From the NCBI RefSeq assembly GCF_000835495.1, contig NW_015622541.1:2976001-3040000 (forward strand): a stretch of 64,000 nucleotides of DNA, in the 5' to 3' direction. Under the pieces are notes generated by a model that saw only the letters and a program-made list of their open reading frames with translations, did not search any database and was not told where the DNA came from. The first letter of the stretch is position 1; each line of letters begins with the position of its first letter. The stretch is from Cladophialophora immunda. Lineage: Eukaryota; Ascomycota; Eurotiomycetes; Chaetothyriales; Herpotrichiellaceae. The translations under genes and the position numbers were made by a program. This document shows positions 1-9,907 of this stretch, in pieces.

Positions 1-863
1 CAGTCGGCGGGAATGTCCACTTTCACGACCTGGTCGCCCCGAGACCGAATATAGAGTCCTGCCTTGGGGTCGGGAGACGCGGGCAGGATTGGTAGGGACG
101 GAAAGGGGTGCGCGGCACTCAGTGGCGGCAGCGGGCTGGACTCGTCCATGTACAGCGCCGACGTCAGTGCCGTCAAACAGCCGTCGTCCAGGTGGGTGGC
201 ACACCAGGAGTCGTCCTCCGAGTCTGATGGACTGGCAGAGTCCGCGGACGGGGACGACGGTGGACTACTCTGCATCTCCGAGGGTGGGAAATAATGCAGC
301 AAACGGGCTTTGGGCGTGTGGCTCGTCTTGACGACGTGCTCGAGATATCCCGGCTGGTAGTTGGGGATGTGCTTGCTGGCGTATAAGTCGACGGCTCGGG
401 CCACGAGCACTCCGATCTCGATCAGGAGAGTGCACAGCTCTTCGAAGGTAGCCCGAAATCCAGGCATCGCGGATTCCGAAGGCCACAGGTTGGTCCCCGC
501 GCCTCGGGTGGCGGGTTTGCCGGGGACGGGGACGACGGGGTGTTCGAGAAAGAAAGACTGACAATCCACATAGTAGGAACCCTTCATGGTGTCGTACTGT
601 CCGTCCTTGAGGGCCTCTTTGCCGTGGCTCCATCCGATTTCGTAATGGGACGCCGCGTCGGTGAGGGCGTCGAGGTCCTTCTCCGGAAGTTGCGCCAGAT
701 ACGATGCATAGGACAGCAGCTTCTCGCGCAACTCGGTGTATCTTGCCGGGAGGTCGTTGACGACGAGGATGCCCAGTGAGGATTCGCCGAATGCCTCCTC
801 GAGCGCTGCAAACGGGACTGTCGCTTCTGCGAGCTCCTTGAGACTGACGGTCGTCGCTTTCAT
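1..863 (-). CDS. 2-oxoglutarate/Fe(II)-dependent oxygenase, 3' end cut by window edge
   Basis: The frame is open without introns from the ATG at 863 down to base 1, giving 287 residues; the C-terminus lies outside the window. An N-terminal non-haem dioxygenase (DIOX_N) type region (residues 10-190) is followed by the iron-binding motif WCATHLDDGCLTAL, in which H224 and D226 match the HxD of the isopenicillin N synthase/clavaminate synthase-like fold. A stretch that aligns with the usual G-L-x..V..IP segment follows at 269-285. The distal iron-binding His and the 2-oxoglutarate Arg would be beyond the edge. Residues 192-219 are a Ser/Pro/Asp-rich insertion just before the HxD, which looks like a surface loop. 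The substrate cannot be deduced. The gene is divergent from the guanine deaminase gene at 1358. Confidence 0.85.
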   Translation of the reverse strand, partial: MKATTVSLKELAEATVPFAALEEAFGESSLGILVVNDLPARYTELREKLLSYASYLAQLPEKDLDALTDAASHYEIGWSHGKEALKDGQYDTMKGSYYVDCQSFFLEHPVVPVPGKPATRGAGTNLWPSESAMPGFRATFEELCTLLIEIGVLVARAVDLYASKHIPNYQPGYLEHVVKTSHTPKARLLHYFPPSEMQSSPPSSPSADSASPSDSEDDSWCATHLDDGCLTALTSALYMDESSPLPPLSAAHPFPSLPILPASPDPKAGLYIRSRGDQVVKVDIPAD

Positions 864-1357
864 CGTTTCGCCTTCGGGTGATACCGCTGTGATGGTGGCT
901 TTTCGTAACGTACCGTGACTCGCAGCTCTGCTCTCAGATATGATATGCAGTTCTACGCCGACAGCCCAATGGGTGGTACATTGATTTCTGACACTCCTTT
1001 TGGCGCGGTCTAGACCCTAGCATCAGCAATCGCAGGACAAGATGTCATCTGTCTCAAGAGGCTGTACTCCGTTGCTTCGGAGATGCGCGACGTTCTGCTC
1101 CAACATCCGGCAAAGGTAAGAGAGTATGTGCTCTGGCAAACTCCCAATTGACCTTCCTATATCAGTGCACTCGCTTAGTGCTGACGTGTCTCTTTATCTA
1201 GAGGTTAAGTACCTTCTAGCAAACAGTTTCTAGCTGGAGAGAGGCTGCGATACAGCCTGACCGCCTAACGCTATCAGCGCAGTTCTATAACGAGGCATTC
1301 TTCAGTCTTCTCATCTATAACCCTGCCACGAGTGAGAATAGCGAGGTCACTGGCAAG
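864..1357. other. Divergent intergenic region
   Basis: This lies between the oxygenase (minus) and guanine deaminase (plus) and should hold both promoters. No conserved coding frame or RNA was recognised. Confidence 0.6.
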
Positions 1358-2830
1358 ATGCGGTGTCTTTCTCTTTCAATGTTCCGTGGACGTGCCCGGG
1401 CTGGCAGTGTGGACGACTCAGCATCTCCACCGCCATACACGGTATCCGATGCCAGAGCGGCGGTGCCGGCGCCGAAGACGAGCGGCCACCGAGTCTTCTT
1501 CGGCCGCATCATCCACAGCAAGTCTCTCAAGGAGGTCGAGATCCTCCCTCAAGCTAGCCTGGGGGTCGACGACAAGGGCAGGATTCGCTTCCTGGACGGC
1601 AGCGTCGCCTCCGCCGCCGAGGCATGCGCCAAACACGCGGGCTTCGCCCACGCCGAGACCGTCACGCTGAAGCCGCTGCAGTTCCTCTTCCCGGGGCTCA
1701 TCGACACGCACATGCACGCGCCCCAGTACCCCAACCTGGCGCTGGGCATGGAGGGCGACCTGAAGGAGTGGTGCGAGAACTGGACGGACCCGATGGAGGC
1801 GTCGTACGCCGACACGTCCAAGGCCCACCGGGTGTACCGCGAGATGGTGCAGAAGGAGCTCGAGAACGGCAGCACGACGGTGGCGTACAACTCCAGCATC
1901 CACCCGGCCGCGACCAACGTGCTGGCCGACGTGTGCCTGGAGTTCGGGCAGCGCGCGGTCATCGGCAAGCTGTGCATCCTGGTGGGCAGCACGCACGGCA
2001 ACTGGGAGGCGAGCGCGGAGCAGAGCATCACGGACGAGGCCCAGGTCGTTCGGCACATCCGCGCCATCGACCCGGCCGGCGAGCTGGTGATGCCGTGCAT
2101 CCAGCCGCGCGCCGGGTCGTACGTGCCGCCGCACCTGATGGCCGGGCTGGGCGACCTGTGCCGCTCCAGCGAGCCGGTGCGCGTGCAGGCGCACATGTGC
2201 GAGACGCCGCTCGAGGTGCAGAACATGCACGCCCTGCACGCCGGGTTCGCCAGCTACGCCGACATGTACGACCACCACGGGCTGATGGGCCCGCGCACCA
2301 TCCTGGCGCACTGCATCCACCTGACCGAGCGCGACATGCAGGTCATGGCCGCGCGCCGGGTCGGCGTCGCCCACAACGCCAACAGCAACACCTGCCTGAC
2401 CGACGGCTGGTGCCGCGTGCGCACCCTGCTCGACCGCGGCATCAAGGTCGGCCTGGGCACCGACTGCTCCGCGGGCTACTCGGTCTCCATCCTCAACGCC
2501 ATGCGCCAGGCCAGCAACGTCTCGCGCCACCTGACCATCCACACGGGCGACCCGGCCTGGAAGCTCGCCTTCGAGGAGCTGGTCTACCTGGCCACCATGG
2601 GCGGCGCCGAGGTGTGCGCGCTCGACCACAAGGTGGGCAACTTCGAGGTCGGGAAGGCGTTTGATGCCCTCCTCGTCGACGTCGGGCTGGACGACAACGT
2701 CAACACTAACGGGTTCGAGCACGACGACATGGCCCTGTTGAAGAAGTGGGTATTTATGGGCGACGACCGGTCGATACGGAAGGTGTGGGTGGGTGGCCGA
2801 CTGGTTGCGGGAAAGGATTTGAAAGCATAG
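1358..2830 (+). CDS. Guanine deaminase
   Basis: A single-exon gene of 490 residues. It hydrolyses guanine to xanthine and ammonia in purine catabolism. The metal-dependent amidohydrolase fold is clear: PGLIDTHMHAPQY carries the first zinc ligands (H118, H120), QAHMCE and LAHCIHL carry the later His ligands, and GLGTDCSAG carries the metal/catalytic Asp near residue 369. The length fits GuaD-type enzymes (about 450 aa) plus a 40-residue Ser/Pro-rich N-terminal extension; Met8 is an alternative start. Codons in the body, roughly 1640-2650, almost always end in G or C, so two other frames also stay open over long distances. The gene faces a downstream APC permease and a nucleoside hydrolase, which suggests a salvage group. 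Confidence 0.93.
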   Translation: MRCLSLSMFRGRARAGSVDDSASPPPYTVSDARAAVPAPKTSGHRVFFGRIIHSKSLKEVEILPQASLGVDDKGRIRFLDGSVASAAEACAKHAGFAHAETVTLKPLQFLFPGLIDTHMHAPQYPNLALGMEGDLKEWCENWTDPMEASYADTSKAHRVYREMVQKELENGSTTVAYNSSIHPAATNVLADVCLEFGQRAVIGKLCILVGSTHGNWEASAEQSITDEAQVVRHIRAIDPAGELVMPCIQPRAGSYVPPHLMAGLGDLCRSSEPVRVQAHMCETPLEVQNMHALHAGFASYADMYDHHGLMGPRTILAHCIHLTERDMQVMAARRVGVAHNANSNTCLTDGWCRVRTLLDRGIKVGLGTDCSAGYSVSILNAMRQASNVSRHLTIHTGDPAWKLAFEELVYLATMGGAEVCALDHKVGNFEVGKAFDALLVDVGLDDNVNTNGFEHDDMALLKKWVFMGDDRSIRKVWVGGRLVAGKDLKA

Positions 2831-3022
2831 AGGGGGATCGTTGGGGCGATCGAGAGCATAGGATGATAGATGCGTGCAAATGAGTGTGTAGATTCAGGAT
2901 GCACTACTAGTAGCTAGCTAGCGACTTTGTCATCCAGCGTTCGTTCTCATCGCGCGAAGCGACGTTGCGAGCGCAGACGACAGGCCTTGTAAATATCACG
3001 AAAATCAATGCTGTACCCCAGA

Positions 3023-3052
3023 CCATTCCGGTCAAGTGCCCGTACCATGTCG
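3023..3052 (+). repeat. Diverged 30-bp direct repeat, copy 1
   Basis: First of three 30-bp units with the core CATTCCGG(T/A)CAAG and ending in GTCG. Copies 1 and 3 agree at most positions; copy 2 is more diverged. Confidence 0.55.
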
Positions 3053-3122
3053 CTCAATCATAATAGTACAAGGTGAGGGTATCATAAAACTGAAAATCCA
3101 CTTTGATCATGTCGTCGTCAGT

Positions 3123-3152
3123 TCATTCCGAACAAGGGCCCCCTTGATGTCG
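3123..3152 (+). repeat. Diverged 30-bp direct repeat, copy 2
   Basis: Second unit, starting 100 bp after copy 1. The CATTCCG and CAAG blocks and the terminal GTCG are kept. Confidence 0.5.
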
Positions 3153-3209
3153 GTATACAAAGGAGGTGAACGATCCAGCCCACCAAAATCCCACAAATAA
3201 TACGCCAGT

Positions 3210-3239
3210 CCATTCCGGACAAGTGCTTGTACAAGGTCG
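3210..3239 (+). repeat. Diverged 30-bp direct repeat, copy 3
   Basis: Third unit, starting 87 bp after copy 2 and just before the 3' end of the permease gene. It is the closest match to copy 1. Confidence 0.55.
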
Positions 3240-3279
3240 TAATGTTGTACAAGTGAGCGCTAAACCGAGTAAACCATCC

Positions 3280-4869
3280 TCAATTCTCGAGCCGCTTTGG
3301 GCTCGGAGCAGGCTTGACGTGATGAACATCGTCGTCGAGCCGGGGAACTCTCCCCTCCAAGATACCACCTCGCTGAGGACCAGTGAAATGGGTCCGCCCC
3401 GTAGTGACCCACGTAATCGCAGCAATCAGGCCGCATACGCCGACGGCAGCCGACGTGTAGTTCATGTTTTCGGCATTGACAGGGCTGACGGAGGGGAAGT
3501 TGAATACAACTGCAGCAAACGTCAGGTAGAGGATGCCGATGATGTTGAAGAACATGCCAAAACGGCCCAGAGAGTAGGCGCTGTCGATCCCCTCTCTACC
3601 CTGCAGTCGGCCCCAGATGCGGACCAGGAGCGGCATGATATAGGACAGATAGAAGCCTTCCGTGGAGATCCCAAGCACGGTGTTGAAGCCAGTGACCGAT
3701 CCGAAGTAGATCGCCATCAGAGCCATATTGACCACAAGGACAGTCAAGATGCTGTACGTGGGGACATGCAGCGTAGGATGAACCTTACTGATGATCCCAG
3801 AGAAAGGTAGTCCATGGTCGCGTGCAAAGGAGAAGATAACTCTCGAGCTCTGAGCCATGAGGAAGCACAAACTGACCAAAGCGATGATGGTAATGAGGGT
3901 CGTCAGGCCGATTGCACCTCCCACACTGCCGGTGGCTTCGTAGAATATGGCAATTATAGGCACACCTGTCGAGGACGTCTCGATCGCCGTGAGGTTGCGG
4001 ATACAGAAGAAGGATGCAATGAGGAAGGCGAAGCCGGTAAATGCACCAATCCAGACCGACCAGATGATGGCCTTCGGAGCATCATGCCTAGCATTGCGCA
4101 TCTCTTCCGTCATGTGTGCCGTTGCGTCGTATCCAGTCATCCCAAAGGCTGCCTGTAGAATCCCCAACAAACTCGCGTACGAGTTGCCAAAGCCAGTGTT
4201 GTTGTTGAAATCCTTGAAGACGAAAGCGGCGCTCGCTTTATGCTGATCTTTTGCCAGAATAACGATGATGATGACCACAAAGGAGAGCAGGTTGAAGGTA
4301 ATCATGACCTTCCCCATCTTGTTCAACAGATGGCGGCCCCAGACATTGACGGCGGCGGCGAGGATCAGAACAAGATAGCACACCAGGCAGGTGTGCCATC
4401 TCTCAATGACAAAGTCTGGATGGGCGATTTGGGCCATCCCGAGCACGAAGCTGGCGCCAATGAAGCCATTCGCAGCTCCTGCAGACAAGAAACCAATGAC
4501 AATGAACCAGCCACACAAATAGGAGGTCAGTCTCGCCCATTTTGGCGGCGTCAAGATCGCGACCCACGAGTACTGGCCTCCAGCCACGGGGAAGGCGCTG
4601 CAGATCTCGGCGAAGGAGTAGGCCACAAAGAGGGAGAAGAAGGAGACCCCGATCCAGCTGTAGATGATGACCGGCGGGCCTCCTGCCTCAATGGCGGCCA
4701 CTAAAGAGCCTCCCAGCGCGGTCCAGCATGTCAAGACTGAAAAGGCGAAGCCGACCATGCCGAAGAGCGAGAAGTCTCTTTTGAGCTCCTGCTTGTAGCC
4801 GAAGCTCTCCAGGTTGAGGACGTCATCCGTCAATGCTGCTGTGGTGCCGTTTGACTCGTGGGCGGCCAT
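3280..4869 (-). CDS. APC-superfamily permease (amino acid/GABA/choline type)
   Basis: A single exon of 529 residues. The N-terminus has a short soluble tail with the family signature GYKQELKRDFSLFGMVGFAF, followed by about 12 hydrophobic segments, as in fungal Uga4/Hnm1-like carriers. Typical marks are the glycine-rich first helix with SxLTCW, AFPVAGGQYSW in helix 3 and FGMTGYDATAHMTEEM in the central conserved loop, a common fungal GABA/choline permease signature. It would import an amino acid, GABA, choline or a similar nitrogen compound across the plasma membrane. The substrate cannot be read from sequence. Its position between guanine deaminase and a nucleoside hydrolase hints at a nitrogen-scavenging role, but that is inference. 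Confidence 0.9.
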   Translation of the reverse strand: MAAHESNGTTAALTDDVLNLESFGYKQELKRDFSLFGMVGFAFSVLTCWTALGGSLVAAIEAGGPPVIIYSWIGVSFFSLFVAYSFAEICSAFPVAGGQYSWVAILTPPKWARLTSYLCGWFIVIGFLSAGAANGFIGASFVLGMAQIAHPDFVIERWHTCLVCYLVLILAAAVNVWGRHLLNKMGKVMITFNLLSFVVIIIVILAKDQHKASAAFVFKDFNNNTGFGNSYASLLGILQAAFGMTGYDATAHMTEEMRNARHDAPKAIIWSVWIGAFTGFAFLIASFFCIRNLTAIETSSTGVPIIAIFYEATGSVGGAIGLTTLITIIALVSLCFLMAQSSRVIFSFARDHGLPFSGIISKVHPTLHVPTYSILTVLVVNMALMAIYFGSVTGFNTVLGISTEGFYLSYIMPLLVRIWGRLQGREGIDSAYSLGRFGMFFNIIGILYLTFAAVVFNFPSVSPVNAENMNYTSAAVGVCGLIAAITWVTTGRTHFTGPQRGGILEGRVPRLDDDVHHVKPAPSPKRLEN

Positions 4870-5530
4870 ACTGTTGTGTTGTTGTGACTATACTGATGGG
4901 ATTTGCTGCTAGACACCTCGAGTGCTCGAAGGTCTTTGTGAAACATAATTATCAATGCAAGCGACAAGAAGGTCTCGCCACGCGTTCTCCGTCCTTATCT
5001 CCAAGAGCCTGATAACATCGGGCCTAGACTTCAATCTGTCAGACTTTACCAGCTTAAGAAGGTCTCACCCCGCGATAAGCCAGGGAGCCACATGGGCATA
5101 ACTCTGCTGGGAGCAATCGGCCAGTGCCATTGGCGCCAGGACGCAACGGCAGTGATACCTGCGCTAGCTTTCTGCATCCGAGATAGGAGATCGGCCGTGA
5201 ATGTGTACAGAAAGCTCTGACTGGCGAGATGACACAGAAGGATCTGATGGCGCACCTAGCATTGCATTAGCGACCATTTTCGGAGTAACGCACGCGGGAA
5301 TGTCCACTTGTCGAGAGTCGGGCGTGGCCACTGAGAACAGTAGGGCTCTACTGAAATACCAGGGACTAGAACCGAATCAGTCCACTTGAAAGAGAAAGCG
5401 TTGGATGATTCGCAAGCTGCTGGACTTGGGACAGGGGAGCTAAGCGAGTTATAGACATTGCCGAGATTCCAGACGAATATTCTGGAGAGACCTGGGGTGA
5501 AATCGAAGAATAGTGTTAAGGCGACACAAT
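4870..5530. other. Divergent intergenic region
   Basis: This should hold the promoters of the permease (minus) and the nucleoside hydrolase (plus). Some frames are open by chance, but none resembles a protein family. No further signal was recognised. Confidence 0.6.
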
Positions 5531-6860
5531 ATGACAGACAGCATAGCTCAGCAAATACCAGTCTGGTTGGATGTTGACACCGGTAAGCCGAAGTGGTGCT
5601 CGTCTCTGAAGACGGAGTATGGTGGCTGCTGACCTCGCTCAGGGCATGATGTATGATCCCCTCCATCATAACATCCTCAAGAACATGACCAACTTGGACT
5701 GCAGGACGTCTTTGCCATTCTCATTGCGGCACATCACCCACAGTTGAAATTCCTGGGTGTCAGCTCAACCCATGGCAATGCTCCTCAAGTCCACACCACG
5801 AACAATTCAAGTGCAGTCCTGAACGCTGTGGGAAGGACAGATGTCAAGGTGTATCCTGGATCGTTGAAGCCGTTCTGCCGAGAAGAAGTCGATACTCCCG
5901 ACATCCATGGTGAACACGCCCTTTTGGAGGGAAGACATGCTCAGGCGCTGACCATAACCAGGTCCCACGGGCTTGGGCGGCACGAGTCTGCTTCCACAGC
6001 CAACGACAAATATCGTTAAGGACGTGAATTTCCTGGTCGCCACTCGCGATGCTATTATGGCTCAGCCGCCTCAAACAGCGTGGTACGTGGCGACAGGGCC
6101 TTGCACCAACGCTGCTCTGCTCTTCTCAGCCTATCCTGAGGTTGCCCACCACCTTGCCGGGTAAGTCGATCTTGCTTGTAGGCCTATCGTCTGAAGAGAA
6201 GAGCTTGGCTCTAATCGTGGACTTTGCAGTGTGAGCATCATGGGCGGCGCCGTTGGAGGCGATTTTTGCCCCCAGATCTCGAAAGAGTTTGGCAAGACTC
6301 TGGGTCAAGGGGAGGGGTTTGGCAATGAGACTCCCTGGGCGGAATTCAACATCTATTGCGACCCTGAAGCTGCCCAGGCTGTGTTTTCGAACCCAGTCGT
6401 CTCAGCGAAAACCACTCTCGTCACGCTCGATTTGACGCATCAGTGTCTCGCCACCAAGGAGATCCGCGAACGGTTCTTGGGGTCCGAGAACCCAAGTCAG
6501 CTGCGCCTGTTTCTCCACGAAATCCTGACCTTCTTCGCCCAGAGTTATGTCGAGTGGTTTGATGTGTATGAAGGCCCTCCATTGCACGATCCGCTAGCGG
6601 TTGCCGCTTTGTTTGGATATTCAAGTGGCATCTACGATGAAGACGGCGATCGATACAATGTCAAAGTTGTGACAGATGGAGCACATAGCCCGCTGGATTC
6701 GGTGAGAGGACAAGTAGGCAGGACCGTCGTGGAGAAAGTAGAGGCAGGACCGGACGGTGTTGTTAGGGGCGTGCGAATACCTAGAAAGTTGCATACACAT
6801 GCATTCTGGGATGTCTTGGAGCAGTGTACGAAGACTGCCGACGAGAGCATATCGCGTTGA
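5531..6860 (+). CDS. Inosine-uridine-preferring nucleoside hydrolase (uridine nucleosidase type)
   Basis: Five exons: 5531-5582, 5643-5650, 5705-5909, 5962-6160, 6230-6860. They join to 364 residues with correct phase throughout. The enzyme would cleave the N-glycosidic bond of nucleosides to give ribose and base. Splicing creates the calcium-binding motif WLDVDTGHDD (D14, D16, D20, D21); its GHD is supplied by an 8-nt micro-exon at 5643-5650 between introns of 60 and 54 nt. Further signatures are STHGNA, the TTNN block, VYPGSLKPFCR, DIHGPTGLGG and, near the C-terminus, the active-site segment PPLHDPLAVAALF. The family norm is DTDPG; here P is T. The start was chosen as the only ATG placing a short N-terminus directly before WLDVD. 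Without the introns the gene looks falsely frameshifted. Confidence 0.88.
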
Positions 6861-8538
6861 TCAATGCTTGTCGTAAGATCAATCGGCACCACTCTGTTCA
6901 AACAAAGCTCCAAACAAGCATTTCTTGCAGTAGCACAAACCCTAGACTCCGTGGCGAGTCGGCTAATAATCTTGTTTTGCTCTTATCGTTGAATATTAGG
7001 CTTTCCGTCGGCGCGTATGTATAGACCTCCTCGGACACCGGTTGAGGCTTGACCAGACATATAATCAGCCAAGACGAGGTGACTCGACACCGAGCTCACC
7101 CCTCTTTGGGCACGAGGGTGATGCCGCCCTGTGCTCACCTCCAGCTCGCGCGCACCGCTGCAACCCCGACGTTGCTCACCTTGGTGGGGACTGCCAACAG
7201 CAGTGATGATTGGTCTTCGAATCTACCTTCTGGCGATGAGCATGTCCAATGAACCCCCAGGCCTTTTCAAAAAGCAGCGTTGCTGAGTCTGCGCTTCAGG
7301 ACTGGTACGCCTCTACTCTGCTTGACTTGTATGGGTAAGGTACTGCGGTAACCCCAGCCGGCACCGCCTATCATTCGCGCCGAGCATGACAAGTCTACCC
7401 ACTCCTTAAGAAGGAGCCAGCATATATATTGCGAGCAAACCCTCTCGCTGCTTTCGCCAGCTACGTCCTTCCTATGTTACCCCGACCGCTATCATCCTCC
7501 CTCCTAACCTTTTGAGTGTTCGCTCTTGACTACTCCAAACCGATACGCAAGTAATGACCTATGACATACCACTGCAAGTCCATCCCACCGGCCGAGATCT
7601 TCGAACTAATGGACCCCGAATCGCCGAGCAGTCACTGACCTCTTCTCTCCCTCTCGTCCCTCCATTCTGGCGGTTTTGTACCTGCCGGAGTGAACTCTGA
7701 CCCCCTTTGGTGCCTAAACGGCTGCGCCCACGACTGTTTATCCTGCATCTTCTTTACGCCTTGTCCTGGGCTATAGACGGTGGTTACATCTACCTACGCG
7801 AGCGGGGTTGTCAAACTGTCAGGCTGCGTGACTTCTCCCTAGAAGCCGCATTGTGATGATGTGGTTCTAGGGCTACAGTTGTTGATGCACGGGGGTGTGC
7901 CTGTCTCTTGATCAGCCCTCAAACTCCTGGGGCCAGAATCCAGGTTGAGTGCAACCGGGGGGTTAGTGCTGCCTACTACGTTCCCACCTTATCGTGCTAT
8001 TGGGTGAGCATGCTCAGAGCCGCCTGATCTTCGATCTAATGGCAGAATCACCTCATAGCACCCTCTACCGATAAGTGAGACAGTGGATTGGCGCATTGTC
8101 CGCGGGAGAGCTACCAACGGCATATAAGGCCCGCCTACCGCCCACCTCGGCCAGAGGCTTCTTCCAGGGTGTGACATCATGTCTAACGATGTCTGGAGAT
8201 AGGATGGGATGGTCTCTTAAAAACTCCAGGAAGAAACAGACAGAGGTGTCGGGATTTCGTGCGCAGTTATGCTGTGAGGAAAAGTGAAAGCAGAGGCGAG
8301 AAACTTCCACAGTCTACCCCCACGATGAGGTCATAGACCAGGGTAGCAACTCTGAAAGTTGGATCGATCTGACGTTCCCAATCATTGGTCGAGGAGACAC
8401 GCAAAGAGCAGGCAACAGCATTTCGAACGCGGACGGCCAAGACTGGAAGTTTGCGGGCATATCATGGAGTAACCCTGTGAGACTCTGTACTGTACCATAA
8501 CCTTTTGCTAGACATGAGAAGAGAGATTCTCTAGTTCA
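6861..8538. other. Long gene-free stretch
   Basis: No protein family, RNA gene or repeat could be supported here. A TATA-like tatatatt near 7422, a pyrimidine-rich stretch at about 7440-7530 and a 46-codon frame from the ATG at 7555 look like the promoter and start of a lost gene. That is a weak impression only. Confidence 0.4.
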
Positions 8539-9080
8539 ATGGGTCATACAGAGGAACATGAAGGCTCAGATGAGGTACGTGAAGCCTTGGGTTGAACTTG
8601 AAGCCATTACCGACGAATATTCGTACCAGCCCCTGATCGAACGTGAGAGACAGATTCTCGCACGTTATGGGAGTTTACCCAAGCAAAACGTACTCCTACG
8701 TTCTCAAGTGAAAGTACGTCTACTATCCTGGTTCGAAAATCGGCATCTTACGGTTGGAATTTACGCAGGAACGCAAATTCTTCGACTCGGGGGATTTTGC
8801 TATTTCCAAAGCCACACGAGACAGTGCGACTGGTCACCCTAAAACAGGGAAGCAACATCCTAACTTCAGCCAAATCCCTCATCTCTCCGCGCCAGTGCCC
8901 AGTGATAGCAACGTGGAATCGAATGCGAACGCCTCAAATCAACACAAGCTGAACGACGACCTGGGCAGGTCAGCCGGCGGGGGAAGCGAGCATCGCAGTA
9001 GTTGTGGAAAAGTTCAAGGCTCAAACCTGGTCCACAGCTCAGAGGACCGTCAGAGGAACGATGCAACTGCCATGCATTGA
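8539..9080 (+). CDS. Endosulfine (Igo1/ENSA) family protein
   Basis: Three exons, 8539-8574, 8630-8713 and 8769-9080, join in phase to 143 residues; both introns are 55 nt and start GTACGT. Endosulfines are small PP2A-B55 inhibitors activated by Greatwall/Rim15 phosphorylation and control mitotic entry and quiescence. The diagnostic segment is formed across intron 2: ERERQILARYGSLPK, then LLRSQVKERKFFDSGDFA. FDSGDF corresponds to the FDSGDY phosphosite motif of Igo1/ENSA, with its Ser intact. A family-like SKA..S..GHP..GKQHP tail follows. The remaining C-terminus is low complexity and diverged. The surrounding region is gene-poor, so this may be a divergent second copy rather than the main cellular endosulfine. 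I cannot tell whether it is expressed. Confidence 0.75.
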
Positions 9081-9907
9081 GCTGGTCGTACGAAAAAGTG
9101 AGCACTAACGTAAGTTCTGCGCACTGCTGGTCGTCGTGAATCTGTGTGCCTAACACTATGAAATAGGTTCGGGTAGGTTGATCCTCAACTGCACATTATA
9201 CTGGTACTCGGATGCAAATTTACTCCTGGGTATAGAATACAGTACTTGGGCATTAAGGCATGATCGCGCGCAGAGAATTCCTTGCATGACGTACCCAAGG
9301 TGTCATGCAAGATTTATAGCGTTGCTGTGCGGAAGGAAATCCCGGCGATTATCCATAAAAGGTAATTCTGGAAAACTTAATTATCAAAGCTGGAAATTAC
9401 AGCCAGTGTTGTTTAGCACGAAGGATTTCTTTATTCACGTGACTGCATTAAACAACCTAATCGGCACGTGATATTGTCATCAACAAACTGCCCACGGAGA
9501 TTCAATTCGGATTCGCCGGGATACGCAAGATGAACAGCCTTCGGGGAGTGCTGGGATCTTCTTACACAAGAGCCGAATAAACCTCAAGTGGCAGCATGCC
9601 TTGAATGGAAGTGTTTGTTGGACCGAATGGACGGATTCTTTGGGGGGTGGTCACACAAGTTGTTCCCGCATAGATAAGGAGAGAACTCCAAATATCGGGA
9701 TTGTACTAAACTAAGAGACTAAGCTCGAGAAGCAAAAGAGAGGAAGGTAGAATGGTGGCTCATCTCAAGGGTAGATGTGCCACCGTGCCAAACCATCGCG
9801 CTCGCTGATCCCTATAGGCAATACCGTAAAGTAGCCTTGCGCGCTCAGCCTTGCGTGAAAATGTCGTGATTTCGCCGAATCGTGACAATACGCTCCTTCA
9901 GTGCATA
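9081..9907. other. Gene-free stretch with a dyad and paired E-boxes
   Basis: No gene recognised. A perfect 10-bp inverted repeat lies at 9281-9311. Two CACGTG hexamers lie at 9436-9441 and 9465-9470, the type bound by bHLH factors such as Cbf1/Pho4. No intact gene starts next to them. Confidence 0.45.
9281..9311. repeat. Perfect inverted repeat (10-bp arms, 11-nt loop)
   Basis: The arms CTTGCATGAC at 9281-9290 and GTCATGCAAG at 9302-9311 are exact reverse complements. It could form a hairpin or be a dimeric protein site; nothing nearby shows which. Confidence 0.6.

Larger units (their letters stand above)
2831..3279. other. Convergent 3' intergenic region with a diverged direct repeat
   Basis: This lies between the 3' ends of guanine deaminase and the permease. 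It contains three related 30-bp units, listed separately. Otherwise I see no gene. Confidence 0.6.

Noticed and set aside
1418..2722. 434-codon open frame on the minus strand inside guanine deaminase
   Set aside because: It mirrors the G/C-ending codons of the real gene, is Val/His/Arg-rich with no family features, and lies fully within a strong CDS.
3160..3182. Sequence resembling the reverse complement of the bacterial 16S rRNA 3' end
   Set aside because: Only about 17 bases agree and two bases are inserted in the middle; no rRNA sequence flanks it. Coincidence.
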